The position numbers and the translations under genes are program-made. Under the pieces are notes generated by a model. That model ran no database searches. It was not told the DNA's origin and worked only from the letters and a program-made list of their open reading frames with translations. A stretch of 64,000 nucleotides of DNA from CBDCIS01 sp965217565 (GTDB taxonomy: Bacteria; Chloroflexota; Dehalococcoidia; Lucifugimonadales; CATOSD01), in assembly GCA_965217565.1 (NCBI GenBank), contig CBDCIS010000008.1:1-64000 (forward strand), given 5' to 3'. Positions 9,223-17,635 of the stretch are shown piece by piece (the stretch's first letter is position 1; each line of letters opens with the position of its first letter).

Positions 9223-9328
9223 GGGAGGTCCAGATTTGAGGAGTGGATCGGAAGGCCCCGGGTGAGCGACCAGCCTCCGGCCTACGGGATTGGAGCTTCC
9301 TTCAAGTCTGCGTGCGCTTCTGATATGC

Positions 9329-9963
9329 TCACAGGCCAAACGTTGCCAACCCGACCAGCCCAACCGCGACAAAGCTCGCGATTCCGACTCCCGCCTCGAA
9401 CAACACCAACGCGCCCAGCGCAATAAGCGTCAGCATTCCAATGCTGGCCGCGACAACGGCCAGCACTTGCCTGAGGCTTGTTCGAGCAACCGCCAGTCCA
9501 GCGATTACCAGTAAGGGGGAAGCAGTCCAAATCCGGAAAACACTAGGGCCAAATCTTCTACGATATGGTTACCGGTCTCCCAAGGGCTCTTGAGCACGTG
9601 AGGATAGACTCCGAAGGAGATTGCGACAAACGCTGAGATTGCCGCGGCGACAGCGAAGCAGGACCTTGGGCCTGCCGACGCCGCCGAAGCGGCCAGCGCG
9701 AGGGTTGCAGATGAGAACGCCAGCACCAGGGCGAACCCGGTGGAGAAAGCCGTCTCCCGATGCAGCAGCGAGTCAAAGAGCGTGCGCGCCTTGCTGCGGA
9801 AGGAGAAGTCCGTTGGCGAATAGCGGCCGACGGCAACCCTCGTAGAGGTTCCGTCCGGGGCTACTACGACCACTCCTTGAAGGCCCATAGCCACGATGAG
9901 GTTGCCACTTTGGTCATCGTAGAATAGGTCGTACTCGCTAGGTAGTGTTGACATGTCATCTTA
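9329..9963 (-). pseudogene. Membrane-protein remnant with propeller-like N-terminal tail
   Basis: Reading from the IS end at 9963, the product begins mid-protein with a beta-strand segment (DLFYDDQSGNLIVAMGLQG, VVVVAPDG) like the last blade of a sensor propeller. Several hydrophobic helices follow (GFALVLAFSSATLALAA, FAVAAAISAFVAISF, LLVIAGLAVA, TLIALGALVLF). The frame must change by one base at a five-C run on this strand (9515-9519). After correction it runs to a stop at 9329-9331. Its true 5' end is missing: the gene beyond the IS is unrelated. Family unknown; clearly a truncated gene. Confidence 0.6.
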
Positions 9964-10889
9964 GAGCCTATCCGATAACCTTGATTGTCCTTGGTGGGTA
10001 TCTGAGACTTTGGATAAACTTTCTCCATTCTACTTGAGTGGAGGAAAGACATGTCGGAGATCGATCATGATGGCGTAGGCGCTGATTGGCGGATTCCCGA
10101 TGCTCTGTGGGAGAGGATTGAGCCGTTGCTGCCTGCGGAGGAGACGAGTCCGAAGGGCGGGAGGCCATGGAAACCTGCTCGAGAGTGTATGGATGGAATC
10201 TTCTACGTGCTGCGGGCCGGCTGCCAGTGGAAAGCGTTGCCTCGCACGTTCGGTGCTCCGAGCACTGTCCATGACAGGTTCCAGCGTTGGCGAGCCGCCG
10301 GAGTCTTCGAGGAGCTATGGAAGCAGGGGTTGTCTGAATACGACGAGGTGCAAGGGATAGATTGGCAGTGGCAGGCAATGGATGGAGCCATGACAAAGGC
10401 TCCGCTCGGGGGGTGAGGGCACTGGGCCAAACCCTACAGACCGGGGCAAGAAGGGGACCAAACGCAGCCTGTTGACAGAGGGGAACGGTATTCCCATAGG
10501 GGTGTGTGTGGATGGAGCCAGCCGCCACGACATGAAGATGGTTGAGCCGACATTCGAATCTATGGTGGCGGAACGTCCGGTTCTCCGACCTGGACAACCT
10601 CAGCATCTGTGTCTGGACAAGGGATATGACTTTGCTGAGGTTGAGCAGCTGGCGGCACGGTACGGATACACAGCCCACATCCGCAGCCGAGGCCAAGAGC
10701 GGGAGGAACAACAGACCCTCCCCGGTTACCGCGCCCGCCGTTGGGTGGTCGAGCGCAGCCATAGCTGGCTGAATCGGTTCAGACGGCTGCTCATCCGTTG
10801 GGAGAAGCGTTTGGACAACTATCTTGCTATGCTCCACTTTGCCTGTGCCTGGATAACATATCGCGCTGCCGGAGTTGTCGGATAGGCTC
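9964..10889 (+). mobile_element. IS5-family insertion sequence joining two unrelated gene remnants
   Basis: Ends GAGCCTATCCGATAAC (left) and GAGCCTATCCGACAAC (right, other strand) are near-perfect inverted repeats. The adjoining triplets are TTA and TGA: both fit the TNA preference of related elements but they are not a duplication. Left of it lies the tail of a membrane protein and right of it the head of a sulfite-oxidase-like gene, both leftward. This points to a deletion or recombination across two IS copies rather than simple insertion. Confidence 0.85.
10051..10885 (+). CDS. IS5-family transposase, two frames
   Basis: First frame (10051-10416) has the N-terminal domain (GCQWKALPRTFGAPSTVHDRF) and the Asp of QAMDGAMTKAPLGG. 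Second frame, through 10885, has GVCVDGASRHDMK, the Asp of LCLDKGYDF and the Glu of WVVERSHSWLNRFRRL. The switch lies at a six-G run (10408-10413), just where IS5-type transposases of this type read PLGGE.TGPNPTDR. This is either programmed slippage or a one-base insertion. The ATG at 10051 follows GGAGGAAAGAC. Confidence 0.85.
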
Positions 10890-11206
10890 TGAGTCCGTTA
10901 GTAACACCGGGTTCCTGACCTCGCCGTCGATGGTCAGGGTCCACTGGTCCGCCGGCACCACTTCCGGTATGTCGAAATGCTGGACTACGCAATGGAGTTC
11001 GGTGGGCGTGATCAACCCTTCCAGGTCCATCAGCGGAATCCGCACCCGCCTGGTCCTTCCCTCGTCGTCCAGCAGATTTACCGGCTCCACCCGTTTGCTG
11101 GGCCAGCTATACCAGGTGTCGCCGCGGTGTGGATTGGTCGAGTCCGGTCCGCCGGCGTCCTCCATGCGAAAAAAGTCGGGGACAGCCCCCCTTGCTGCGT
11201 CGCCAT
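10890..11206 (-). pseudogene. Sulfite oxidase-like molybdopterin oxidoreductase, N-terminal fragment
   Basis: ATG 11206 has AGGAGC seven bases upstream. After a one-base frame change in the C/G runs at about 11178-11191, the product reads FFRMEDAGGPDS, then RGDTWYSWPSKRVEPVN, HFDIPEVVPADQWTLTIDG and VRNPVLL, the opening of sulfite oxidase/nitrate reductase-type molybdopterin enzymes. About 100 codons remain before the IS end. The Moco-binding Cys region and the rest are gone. The gene is dead; its continuation was probably deleted together with the head of the membrane-protein gene beyond the IS. Confidence 0.7.
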
Positions 11207-11263
11207 GTTCTGCTCCTATTTCGGACCTGCGATGGGGCACCGGTCTGGCGCCCCCTGTAATGG

Positions 11264-11299
11264 GACGGCGGACTCAGCCCCTTGGGCCGGTCCGCCGTC
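11264..11299 (-). terminator. Hairpin downstream of alpha/beta hydrolase gene
   Basis: GACGGCGGAC (11264-11273) pairs perfectly with GTCCGCCGTC (11290-11299) over a 16-base loop, about 30 bases past the hydrolase stop. No long U run is evident, so terminator function is only likely. Confidence 0.45.
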
Positions 11300-11331
11300 G
11301 CTGTTTGCCTCTGTATTTTGGGCTGGCCTGG

Positions 11332-12204
11332 TTACACCAGGTTTTGTTGGATGAACGCGGTCATCTGTTCGAGGGCCTGCTGCGCAACATCCGTGGAAAG
11401 GTCCCGCAGCACTCCTTCGCCCTCCCCTTCGAAGAGCGTCACGTCAATCTGCCCACCGGCCTTGCGGTACTGCATGATGAACTCGTCCAGGTCCGGGCGC
11501 GGGTGCGCTGCCTCGTAGGTCCGTGCCAGGCACAGCGTGGGCGGCAGTTCCGTGCGCTCCCCACGGGCCAGCATTCGTCCTGGAGCAGCTTCTGCCATTG
11601 CCTCTTCCGTCACCCAGTACATGTCGTGCATGGCCACAGTACGCTCGCCAACTGACTCGGGGGGTTTGACATCATCCCGAAGACCCTTGGCGTAATGATA
11701 GCGACCCAGGGGATCGATCACCGGGGAGACCATGATCACGCAGCCCAGGGCACCATCTACCTCGGTCGCGCCGTTGGTGAGGGACAGCGCCGCGTAGCGG
11801 GAATCGTGGGGCCGCATGCCCAGCAACATAGCCTGGTGGGCGCCGCTGGAAGTGCCCATGGCGCCGATCTTATCCGAAATGCCGTTCCAGCCTTCGGCGC
11901 GGGCCTTGCACCAGCGGATTCCATAGTGGATGTCGGCCAGGGAGGCGGGGTATGACGCTTCCGGCGGAACGCGAAAGTCCAGGGCCGCCACGATGACGCC
12001 GTTCCTGGCCAGCGCTTCGTTGCCGACATTGCCGTCCTCACGGTTACCATTCACCCAAGCGCCGCCATGCAACTCGACCATTACCGGGAAAGGTCCGCTG
12101 CCCTGGGGCTTGAAGAGGCGCGCCAGGAAGGGCTTATCACCGTGCCGCAGATATTCCACGTCGTCGATTTGGACTTCATAGGTGGTCTGTTTGCTGATAG
12201 TCAT
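11332..12204 (-). CDS. Alpha/beta hydrolase (BD-FAE/esterase-lipase type)
   Basis: A 290-residue cytoplasmic hydrolase. The oxyanion-hole motif HGGAW lies at about residue 46, the nucleophile elbow GTSSGAH at about 119, and a GEGEGVL...DV tail lies where the acid/His region is expected. The catalytic His is not at the usual GxxH position I would predict, so activity is not proven. ATG 12204 follows AAGGGAG. The family cleaves carboxylic esters or acts in kynurenine-formamidase-like reactions; the substrate is unknown. It stands upstream of the sulfite-oxidase remnant in the same direction. Confidence 0.8.
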   Translation of the reverse strand: MTISKQTTYEVQIDDVEYLRHGDKPFLARLFKPQGSGPFPVMVELHGGAWVNGNREDGNVGNEALARNGVIVAALDFRVPPEASYPASLADIHYGIRWCKARAEGWNGISDKIGAMGTSSGAHQAMLLGMRPHDSRYAALSLTNGATEVDGALGCVIMVSPVIDPLGRYHYAKGLRDDVKPPESVGERTVAMHDMYWVTEEAMAEAAPGRMLARGERTELPPTLCLARTYEAAHPRPDLDEFIMQYRKAGGQIDVTLFEGEGEGVLRDLSTDVAQQALEQMTAFIQQNLV

Positions 12205-12629
12205 GCCAAACTCCCTTCAGCCAGTTGAACTTTAGATGTGGATGAGCCTAGATTAGAGCCTTGGGGCCTCGCCGTCAATCGGTGTGCCGAAACCGTGCCG
12301 CACGGGAATCATTTCGACAACGGGAAGTACGCCGAAAAGTTCACTCCACGGATGTTTGGTGTAATTATTGGGCCTGAACAGACGATTTACGTCTACCGCA
12401 TTGATTCCGTGAATTTCCTATTCCGGATCTTTGCAGCTGGCTCCAACGAGGTCTTCTCCTTGCATTAGGTGCTGGACTGGGCTGTGCCGCGCCACACTGG
12501 TCTATAGTTTTGAAACTAGAATCGGGAGCCGCTCATACCCATTATTGACTCCCGCAGTAGGGACCCATAAGGATTCGGTGAAGGGTAGTGCAGAATCATC
12601 TCAATTCGTCGGAGAAACAGATACCGCTC
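12205..12629. other. Intergenic region, nothing recognised
   Basis: About 425 bases between two leftward genes. Base composition is lower in GC than neighbours. No domain, tRNA, repeat or convincing hairpin was found. Confidence 0.4.
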
Positions 12630-13220
12630 CTATTGGCTGTCAGAAGCCAGACTTTCGCGCATCGTTGTTTCGTCGAGTGTGACACCCGTACCGGTCTGTT
12701 CGAACGTGCCCTCATTGACGGTCCACCTTCCTCTTGACACTCCTTGGATCAAGGAGTGTCCCTCTCGTTCGACTAAGAACAGCACATACGTCTGGCCCAC
12801 ATCGAACTCCAGGAGCGAGAGCTCATCATCGCCGCTACGTATGACGTTGCCGCCGGGCCTCTGCACTTTAACCGTCAAACTCGACGATCTGCTGCCCTTG
12901 AACGATTCTTGAATATTGACCTGCAGAGTCTCTACTCTGCGGACGGGTGCAGGCATTGAGGAAGACAGGCGCTCGGCGAATCGCCCGCAGCAGGGCACCA
13001 AGCTCGCTTCCTTGGAAGTTATCACACCCAATACGACGAGGTCGGAATTCTCGGCGAGGCGCTCGAATGCTACCTCAGGCGCTGCGTGCCCACCTATTGT
13101 AGGGGTGTCGGATTCGCTGACGGCCGACGACACACCTGCCCCAACTATGAAGATAACGGCTGCTACGGCCGATATCACAACGAGAGAACTGATGAATAGC
13201 GCCACACGTCCTCGTTTCAT
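12630..13220 (-). CDS. Hypothetical secreted/anchored protein downstream of metalloprotease
   Basis: A 196-residue protein starting at ATG 13220 after AAGGAGATATC. It has one hydrophobic N-terminal segment (VALFISSLVVISAVAAVIFIV), either a signal peptide or an anchor. The rest is a soluble domain with DLVVLGVITSKEASLVPC, a beta-rich LTVKVQRPGG and VGQTYVLFLV. I recognise no family beyond resemblance to small secreted proteins of bacteria that encode matrixin-like proteases. It starts 9 bases after the corrected stop of the upstream protease, so the two form a two-gene operon; inhibitor or partner roles are only conceivable. Confidence 0.65.
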   Translation of the reverse strand: MKRGRVALFISSLVVISAVAAVIFIVGAGVSSAVSESDTPTIGGHAAPEVAFERLAENSDLVVLGVITSKEASLVPCCGRFAERLSSSMPAPVRRVETLQVNIQESFKGSRSSSLTVKVQRPGGNVIRSGDDELSLLEFDVGQTYVLFLVEREGHSLIQGVSRGRWTVNEGTFEQTGTGVTLDETTMRESLASDSQ

Positions 13221-13229
13221 GATATCTCC

Positions 13230-13790
13230 TTAGTGGCCATCTACTTGGCCATCCATGGTGTCGGCGTCGTGATCAGTGGGTATCCGGAAACATCCTGTTA
13301 CGAAGGTACGCATGACGGAATTGTCCGCATTAGTGTGATTAAGCCAGCCTGCGGCATGTCCGAATTCGTGGACCACGGTTTCCTGTACATCCGGATAGTT
13401 TAGAATGCAATTAAACGTGCTCGTTCCAAACGATACATTCTCATTTAGCGTAATATCAGCCCACAGGAAGTGGTCTCCAGGAGCATAGGCGTCGGTACAA
13501 GCAGCGGATTCACTTGTGCAGCCACCCCCGTCTTAGATCTCATCCCGCTCGATCCAGTTGAGTGAGCTTGAGTCTTCTTCCAGAGTCATATCGTCGGTTC
13601 TGTCGTTCCAGCCGTCAGCGGCTTCGTTGATAGCGTCGTGCCAACCAGCAGGCACGGAAGACCGGATCTGATACTCGTAGCTGGCGTCATGCCAGTGGAC
13701 GTCGGTACCGTAATGGCCCGCAAACACAGGAACAATGTAAACGATGAGGAAGAGGACAACCCCCGAGACAATCAGCACTGATCGCTTCAT
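13230..13790 (-). pseudogene. Matrixin-like zinc metalloprotease with in-frame TAA
   Basis: ATG 13790 follows GGGGAG. The product has an N-terminal signal/anchor (VLIVSGVVLFLIVYIVPVFA), then a region with WHDAINEAADGWND. An in-frame TAA stands at 13533-13535. The same frame continues without a shift through a Cys-containing stretch to VVHEFGHAAGWLNHTNADNSVM and a stop at 13230-13232. HEFGH plus the following Gly and His is the metzincin zinc site, although the third His is one residue farther than in the classic HExxHxxGxxH. SVM supplies the Met-turn. As read, translation stops before the active site, so the protease is inactive unless the stop is an error or is read through. Confidence 0.75.
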
Positions 13791-13944
13791 TTCTCCCCCT
13801 ACTCGAGTATTCTGTCGATTCAGCCTTCTTCACTCGCAGGCCTCCATAGTGCCCTGTGTTCCAGGTCCTGTCAATCGTCTGTACGCTACCCCAAATCCAC
13901 CACCTAAACTGGACCCACGATCTGATTCTGTAGCTAATACCATT

Positions 13945-14538
13945 TCATGTTGACGAGGCCGCATAGTGTGCCGGAAGACTTCGCGTTGTGTGTTCGATCC
14001 AACTCCACGCCGTGAGCGACCGCACCCGACCCGGATCAGATTCAAGCTCACTCAGGTAGGCGTCAACCGCCTTCATCTTCTCCTCTATGCTCCCGTATAT
14101 CCTGCCCTCCACCCACCTGCGGACCTCTTGGAAGACCCGCTCAGCGGGATTCAGCTCAGGACTATATGCAGGCTGCACGATCGTTGCCACTCCAACAGTC
14201 CGTACTATCTCACCCCGGTGACCACGCGCTCCATCCCACACCAGGGCCTCGATGTCCGAGTGATGCTTCAGGCCATCGACTGCCACCGCTATAGCCGCAG
14301 ACTTCATCGAATCGATCCAACCCCACAACAGCTTGCCCCTCCGAACGTCTACCACCAGGAACAGGTACATCCACTTGTAGACCATCTGCACTCGCTGATG
14401 CACCTTCACTCCACGACGACCCCACACCCTACGCACCATCCCCCGCAGGCCCACTCGCATCTCATCGGCAAAGCCAAAGGCCGTCTCAGAACTCACGCCC
14501 GCTTCGGCAAGGCAACAACCAAGCCCCCCTTTTTCCAC
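13945..14538 (-). CDS. IS630 transposase OrfB, copy 2
   Basis: DDE catalytic half, closely matching the copy at 8417-9010, with Asp in FADEMRVG, the intact second motif VWDGARGH and Glu in LNPAERVFQE. It is expressed by -1 slippage from OrfA at an A5G6 tract. With its His retained this copy is the better candidate for an active source. Confidence 0.85.
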   Translation of the reverse strand: MEKGGLGCCLAEAGVSSETAFGFADEMRVGLRGMVRRVWGRRGVKVHQRVQMVYKWMYLFLVVDVRRGKLLWGWIDSMKSAAIAVAVDGLKHHSDIEALVWDGARGHRGEIVRTVGVATIVQPAYSPELNPAERVFQEVRRWVEGRIYGSIEEKMKAVDAYLSELESDPGRVRSLTAWSWIEHTTRSLPAHYAASST

Positions 14539-15011
14539 GACTCCTGCGCAGCTACGTCTGCCTTCTCATGACGGCCCCTCGGGACCTTCGGGCTGCATCC
14601 CAACCTCTCAAGCAGACCATAGACGCTGCCCGACTTGTAGCTCACCCCATACTCGGACTCTATCCAGTCCCTGATCTCTCCCGCCGTTCTGAACCGTCCC
14701 GTCGACACCTCCTCGGTCAACTCCTGCTCTTCATCTGTGCTCAGAAAGCGCGGTTTGCCCATGCCTCCCATCTTGTGGGACAACACTCCTTCCACACCTC
14801 CCTCTCTATACCAGCCCACCCACGTCTGTACCGTCCGGTAGTGGACTCCCACCGCTCTTGCCGCCTCACCGAACTGCCATCCCGACCGCACCAGCCACAG
14901 TCCATGGAGTCGAGTACGAAGGCTAGTGTCACGTTCTGCCCGGTAGGCCGCCTTCAGCGCCTCCGGTGTATCCTCCCCATGCCAATCTATTCGAAGCGGT
15001 CGTCCGATCAT
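14493..15011 (-). CDS. IS630 transposase OrfA, copy 2
   Basis: Helix-turn-helix half; ATG 15011 is preceded by GGAGGG with six-base spacing. Nearly the same sequence as copy 1, with substitutions such as EAARAVGVHY for KAAGAVGVHY. It overlaps OrfB by 46 bases in the -1 frame. Confidence 0.83.
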   Translation of the reverse strand: MIGRPLRIDWHGEDTPEALKAAYRAERDTSLRTRLHGLWLVRSGWQFGEAARAVGVHYRTVQTWVGWYREGGVEGVLSHKMGGMGKPRFLSTDEEQELTEEVSTGRFRTAGEIRDWIESEYGVSYKSGSVYGLLERLGCSPKVPRGRHEKADVAAQESWKKGGLVVALPKRA

Positions 15012-15232
15012 CTGATACCCTCCAACACTGTATGTCGGCTAGAGCATGGATGAACTATTAGGACATCGCTAGATACTTCCAGGTCTTGTTATCATCAAAT
15101 GGTATAATTCAGCCTTGAACACGAGTACTTTCCTTTCACCCAGCAGGTGAAAGGACGAGTTGTCGAAAATGACCAATTTAGCCACGAAACTCAACCGCAT
15201 CATCAATTAGGTGGTGGATTTGGGCGCTACGC

Positions 15233-16426
15233 CAGGGCCTTTTCAAAGTCTAACAAGAGTACAAGAATAGGTGGCAAGGAGGTGAGCGATGGGAGAGTCA
15301 CCATCATTGCCACAGGAGTTCAGCCTGCTGAGGAAGGCTCTCGGGAGGGTAACGGACCAGCGTTGCAGTCGTGGGAAGGTGCATCCCTTGGATGGAGCCT
15401 TGAACCTGACAGTATTGGCGCTGATGTGCGGTCAGCGCTCGCTGAGCGCCGTGTACAGGTTCGGCGATTGCCACCCCCAACTGCTGAGCGATCTGGGATT
15501 GAGACGTAGCCCGTCAGTGCCGACGCTCTCAAGGTTGCTGCGAATGGTGTCCATATCGGAGGTGCGCCAAGCCCTAATGGGCTTTGTGAGAGAGTTGGCC
15601 GAGTTGCGCGGTAACGAGATAGATGTGGTCTCGATGGACGGCAAGACGGTGCGAGGCGTCTGTGAGAATGGTGAGCAGCTGAAGCTGCTGCATCTGTTCA
15701 GCCGGGAGGGTTCGATGGCTCTGGACCCAGGTGAAGATAGCTCGTCACCTGGATGAGCCCAGAGCGGCCAAGGAATGGATACGGACGCTATCGTCGCGCT
15801 TTGAGGGTCTGGAGGTGCTGAGCGGAGATGCGCTCTACGCCGATACGAACCTTGCCGAAGCTATCGTGGCCGAGGGCAAGGACTACGTGGTCAAGCTGAA
15901 AAAAACCAACCCGAGCTCTTGGAGGACACGCAGCTCGCCCTCTCCGAGGCGGGAGAGCCCGACCTGAGGTTGACAACCAAGGGACACGGCAGATTGGAGC
16001 AGCGAGCTGTGTGGGTATCATCGGAGCTGGCTGGATACAGCACATTCCCGGGTCTGTCCAACGTGATCAAGGTCGGCAAGAGGGTCAAGCACCTCAAACG
16101 GGGCGAGTGGGTGGAAGTGAGCAGTACGCCGTGACCAGCATGCCTGACATCAACCCCAAGCAGGCGCTCTCGCTGATATAGGGACATTGGGGAATCGAGA
16201 ACAGCTTGTTCCACGTCAAGGATGACAGCTTTGGTGAAGACCGCCATGTGATGCAGCATCATCGGAGTGGTGCAGTCCTCAGCCTACTCAGAAACGCTGC
16301 CCTCACTCTGCTAAGGGGCCACTGCCCGCTGTGGTCATCGAGCGAGCCTCTCACGGGCAGAGCTCAGCGACTCGGCGTACATCCAACTGTTGTCCTCTCT
16401 CCTCCCTGACTTTGAAAAGGCCCTGA
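15233..16426 (+). mobile_element. ISAs1-family element, decayed (about 1.19 kb)
   Basis: CAGGGCCTTTTCAAAGTC at the left end is repeated inverted and identical at the right end (up to 16425). The octamer CGCTACGC lies on both sides (15225-15232 and 16427-16434), matching the 8-10 bp duplications of the family. The transposase inside carries several frameshifts and a stop. Confidence 0.88.
15289..16409 (+). pseudogene. ISAs1-family transposase, multiply frameshifted
   Basis: Pieces in successive frames rebuild an ISAs1/DDE-AS1-type transposase. 15289-15730 gives an N-terminal H-repeat-like domain and the first Asp in VVSMDGKTVRG. 15731-15910 gives VLSGDALYA, the second Asp. 15919-16134 gives LTTKGHGRLEQR. 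The final part (RGHWGIEN-like, SLFHVKDDSFGEDR) is preceded by an in-frame TAG at about 16179 where family members have Arg. At least three indels are needed, so no active transposase can be made from this copy. Confidence 0.85.
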
Positions 16427-16441
16427 CGCTACGCACAGGGG

Positions 16442-16638
16442 CAGGGCAATCGCATCTAAATTTTCAGACATGGTTCAGCTACGAAGTACCACTGTAGCAA
16501 CCGATACTGGGATGGGTTGGATAGTGTCCCGGACACGCTCGCGCCTGCGAATACCAGGAAACACGGCTTTCCGGAGGTGTTTCGCACTTGATTGCGATCA
16601 TGTGTTCCGCTCAGTTGGATTTAGATGCGATTGCCCTG
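16442..16638. mobile_element. MITE, 197 bp, with 20-bp perfect terminal repeats
   Basis: CAGGGCAATCGCATCTAAAT at the left end occurs perfectly inverted at the right end (16619-16638). A 10-bp direct repeat CGCACAGGGG flanks it exactly (16432-16441, 16639-16648). No coding content. A 10-bp duplication suggests mobilisation by an IS4-like transposase, which is not present in this window. Its left duplication overlaps the right target duplication of the neighbouring ISAs1 element. Confidence 0.85.
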
Positions 16639-16658
16639 CGCACAGGGGTGGAGTAGTG

Positions 16659-16925
16659 TCAAGATCTGTCTGTATATTGTATATTGGAGAAGGAGCGCAT
16701 CCTTCCAGTTGGTGTCAAGTGGCTGATGACTCTGAAGACTATTCTCTCCACGCTGGCTGAGTTTTGGAAGCAGCTCATGGGCCGGGTCCTGCGGCGCACC
16801 TCCCTGAAGGACCTCCCAATGGCGTTGGTGGTGCGCACCTTCTTCCAGTGGTCTTTTGGGGCAGTCCAGGAAGGACAGGAGTTCGTCCAGGTCGTTGAGG
16901 ACTCATAGGACCAGTCGCAGTTCAA
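16659..16925 (-). pseudogene. IS256-family transposase, C-terminal remnant
   Basis: The segment WKKVRTTNAIGRSFREVRRR followed by TRPMSCFQNSASVERIVF is the recognisable end of an IS256-type (Mutator-like) transposase. Upstream of it the family sequence (LDELLSFLDCPK) is in another frame across an A-rich tract, so even the fragment is frameshifted. The remainder of the element is absent. Confidence 0.7.
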
Positions 16926-16954
16926 AGACGGTTCTGTCTACCGTCAACTTAGGC

Positions 16955-17470
16955 CCACCACGCTTGACAAAATCAAGAACTTTCGAATTACGCTTCAGGT
17001 TGGCGCTGTAACCGACGCCTGCCTTGCCCCGGCGTCGGCCCGCCGGGAAACGGCAAATCAGGCCGACAGGTAACGTACCAGGCAGCGACGAGGCCCCTGC
17101 TGTAACGGCGGGGGCCTCTGGTTTGTCTCAGACCGCCGCTGCCATTTCGACGCTCGCGGCTACGTCCCGCGCGCTCCCCGCCATTCCCCGGCCGTCAGCC
17201 GATGGAAGTCCTGTCGAGCGTCCGCGCCGCTTCCCGAACACGCTGGGCTGAGACCTGCCGCGACATGAGCATAGGCGCCTTGTGGGCATTGGCCTATGCA
17301 ATGTCTGTAGACAAATGTCTAGTGCAAAATAGACATTTGCACCTTATATCCGGCCTGGAAGCTCAGTACGATTTATGTCGGCGAGGGCTGCTTTTCGGGC
17401 GGCAAGTCTCGTCATGGGCGGCGATAAGGACAGGCATTCATCAGACGTTCGGCGAGGGGAGCGATGACCA
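16955..17470 (+). repeat. Conserved lipoprotein leader, copy A
   Basis: About 515 bp, matching copy B (22809-23307) nearly end to end and copy C (28326-28700) over its central part. Order of landmarks: CTTGACAAAATCAAGAAC near 16963; a strong hairpin GAGGCCCC/GGGGCCTC (17090-17118); a leftward 23-codon frame beginning MSRQVSAQRVREAAR (17195-17266); a CATAGGC/GCCTATG dyad (about 17270-17300); palindrome TAGACAAATGTCTA (17308-17321); and GTGCAAA/TTTGCAC arms (17322-17342). It ends just upstream of the RCC1-like lipoprotein gene. Likely a regulatory and perhaps mobile leader. Confidence 0.75.
17308..17342. promoter_or_regulatory. Double palindromic operator-like site in leader A
   Basis: TAGACA-AA-TGTCTA is a perfect dyad, immediately followed by GTGCAAA-N7-TTTGCAC, whose centre holds another TAGACA. 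Copies: 23151-23185 (identical) and 28617-28651 (second dyad degraded). The ACA-N2-TGT core resembles BlaI/MecI/CopY-type operators; no such repressor gene is seen in the window. Confidence 0.5.
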
Positions 17471-17635
17471 GTACCGGTAGACGAGGAACCCCAATGCTCG
17501 ATGGAGTTGAAACAACGGCCTCAGAAACCTGTGTTGCCGTTACCTCCGTGACCCGGTCCTCGTCCCATTCGATGAAAGGTCAGGCAATGAGGAGCTGGCA
17601 AGATGCCACTTGGAGAAGTTAAGGACGTGAAAGCA

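Larger units (their letters stand above)
13940..15102 (-). mobile_element. IS630-family insertion sequence, copy 2 (1,163 bp)
   Basis: Diverged second copy of the element at 7852-9015, opposite orientation. Ends CCATTTCATGTTGACGAG and CCATTTGATGATAACAAG, with TA on both sides (13938-13939, 15103-15104). Both copies sit at similar targets (GCTAATA on one side, TATAA(C/T)TC on the other). Confidence 0.88.

Noticed and set aside
10408..10413. Frameshift in the IS5-type transposase as proof of decay
   Set aside because: The switch point is at the conserved PLGG site where two-frame expression is usual for such elements, so it may be functional.
13533..13535. Stop-codon recoding (TAA here, TAG at 43091)
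   Set aside because: Two different stops in two genes, while all intact genes use TAA, TAG and TGA normally as ends; mutation or error is simpler.
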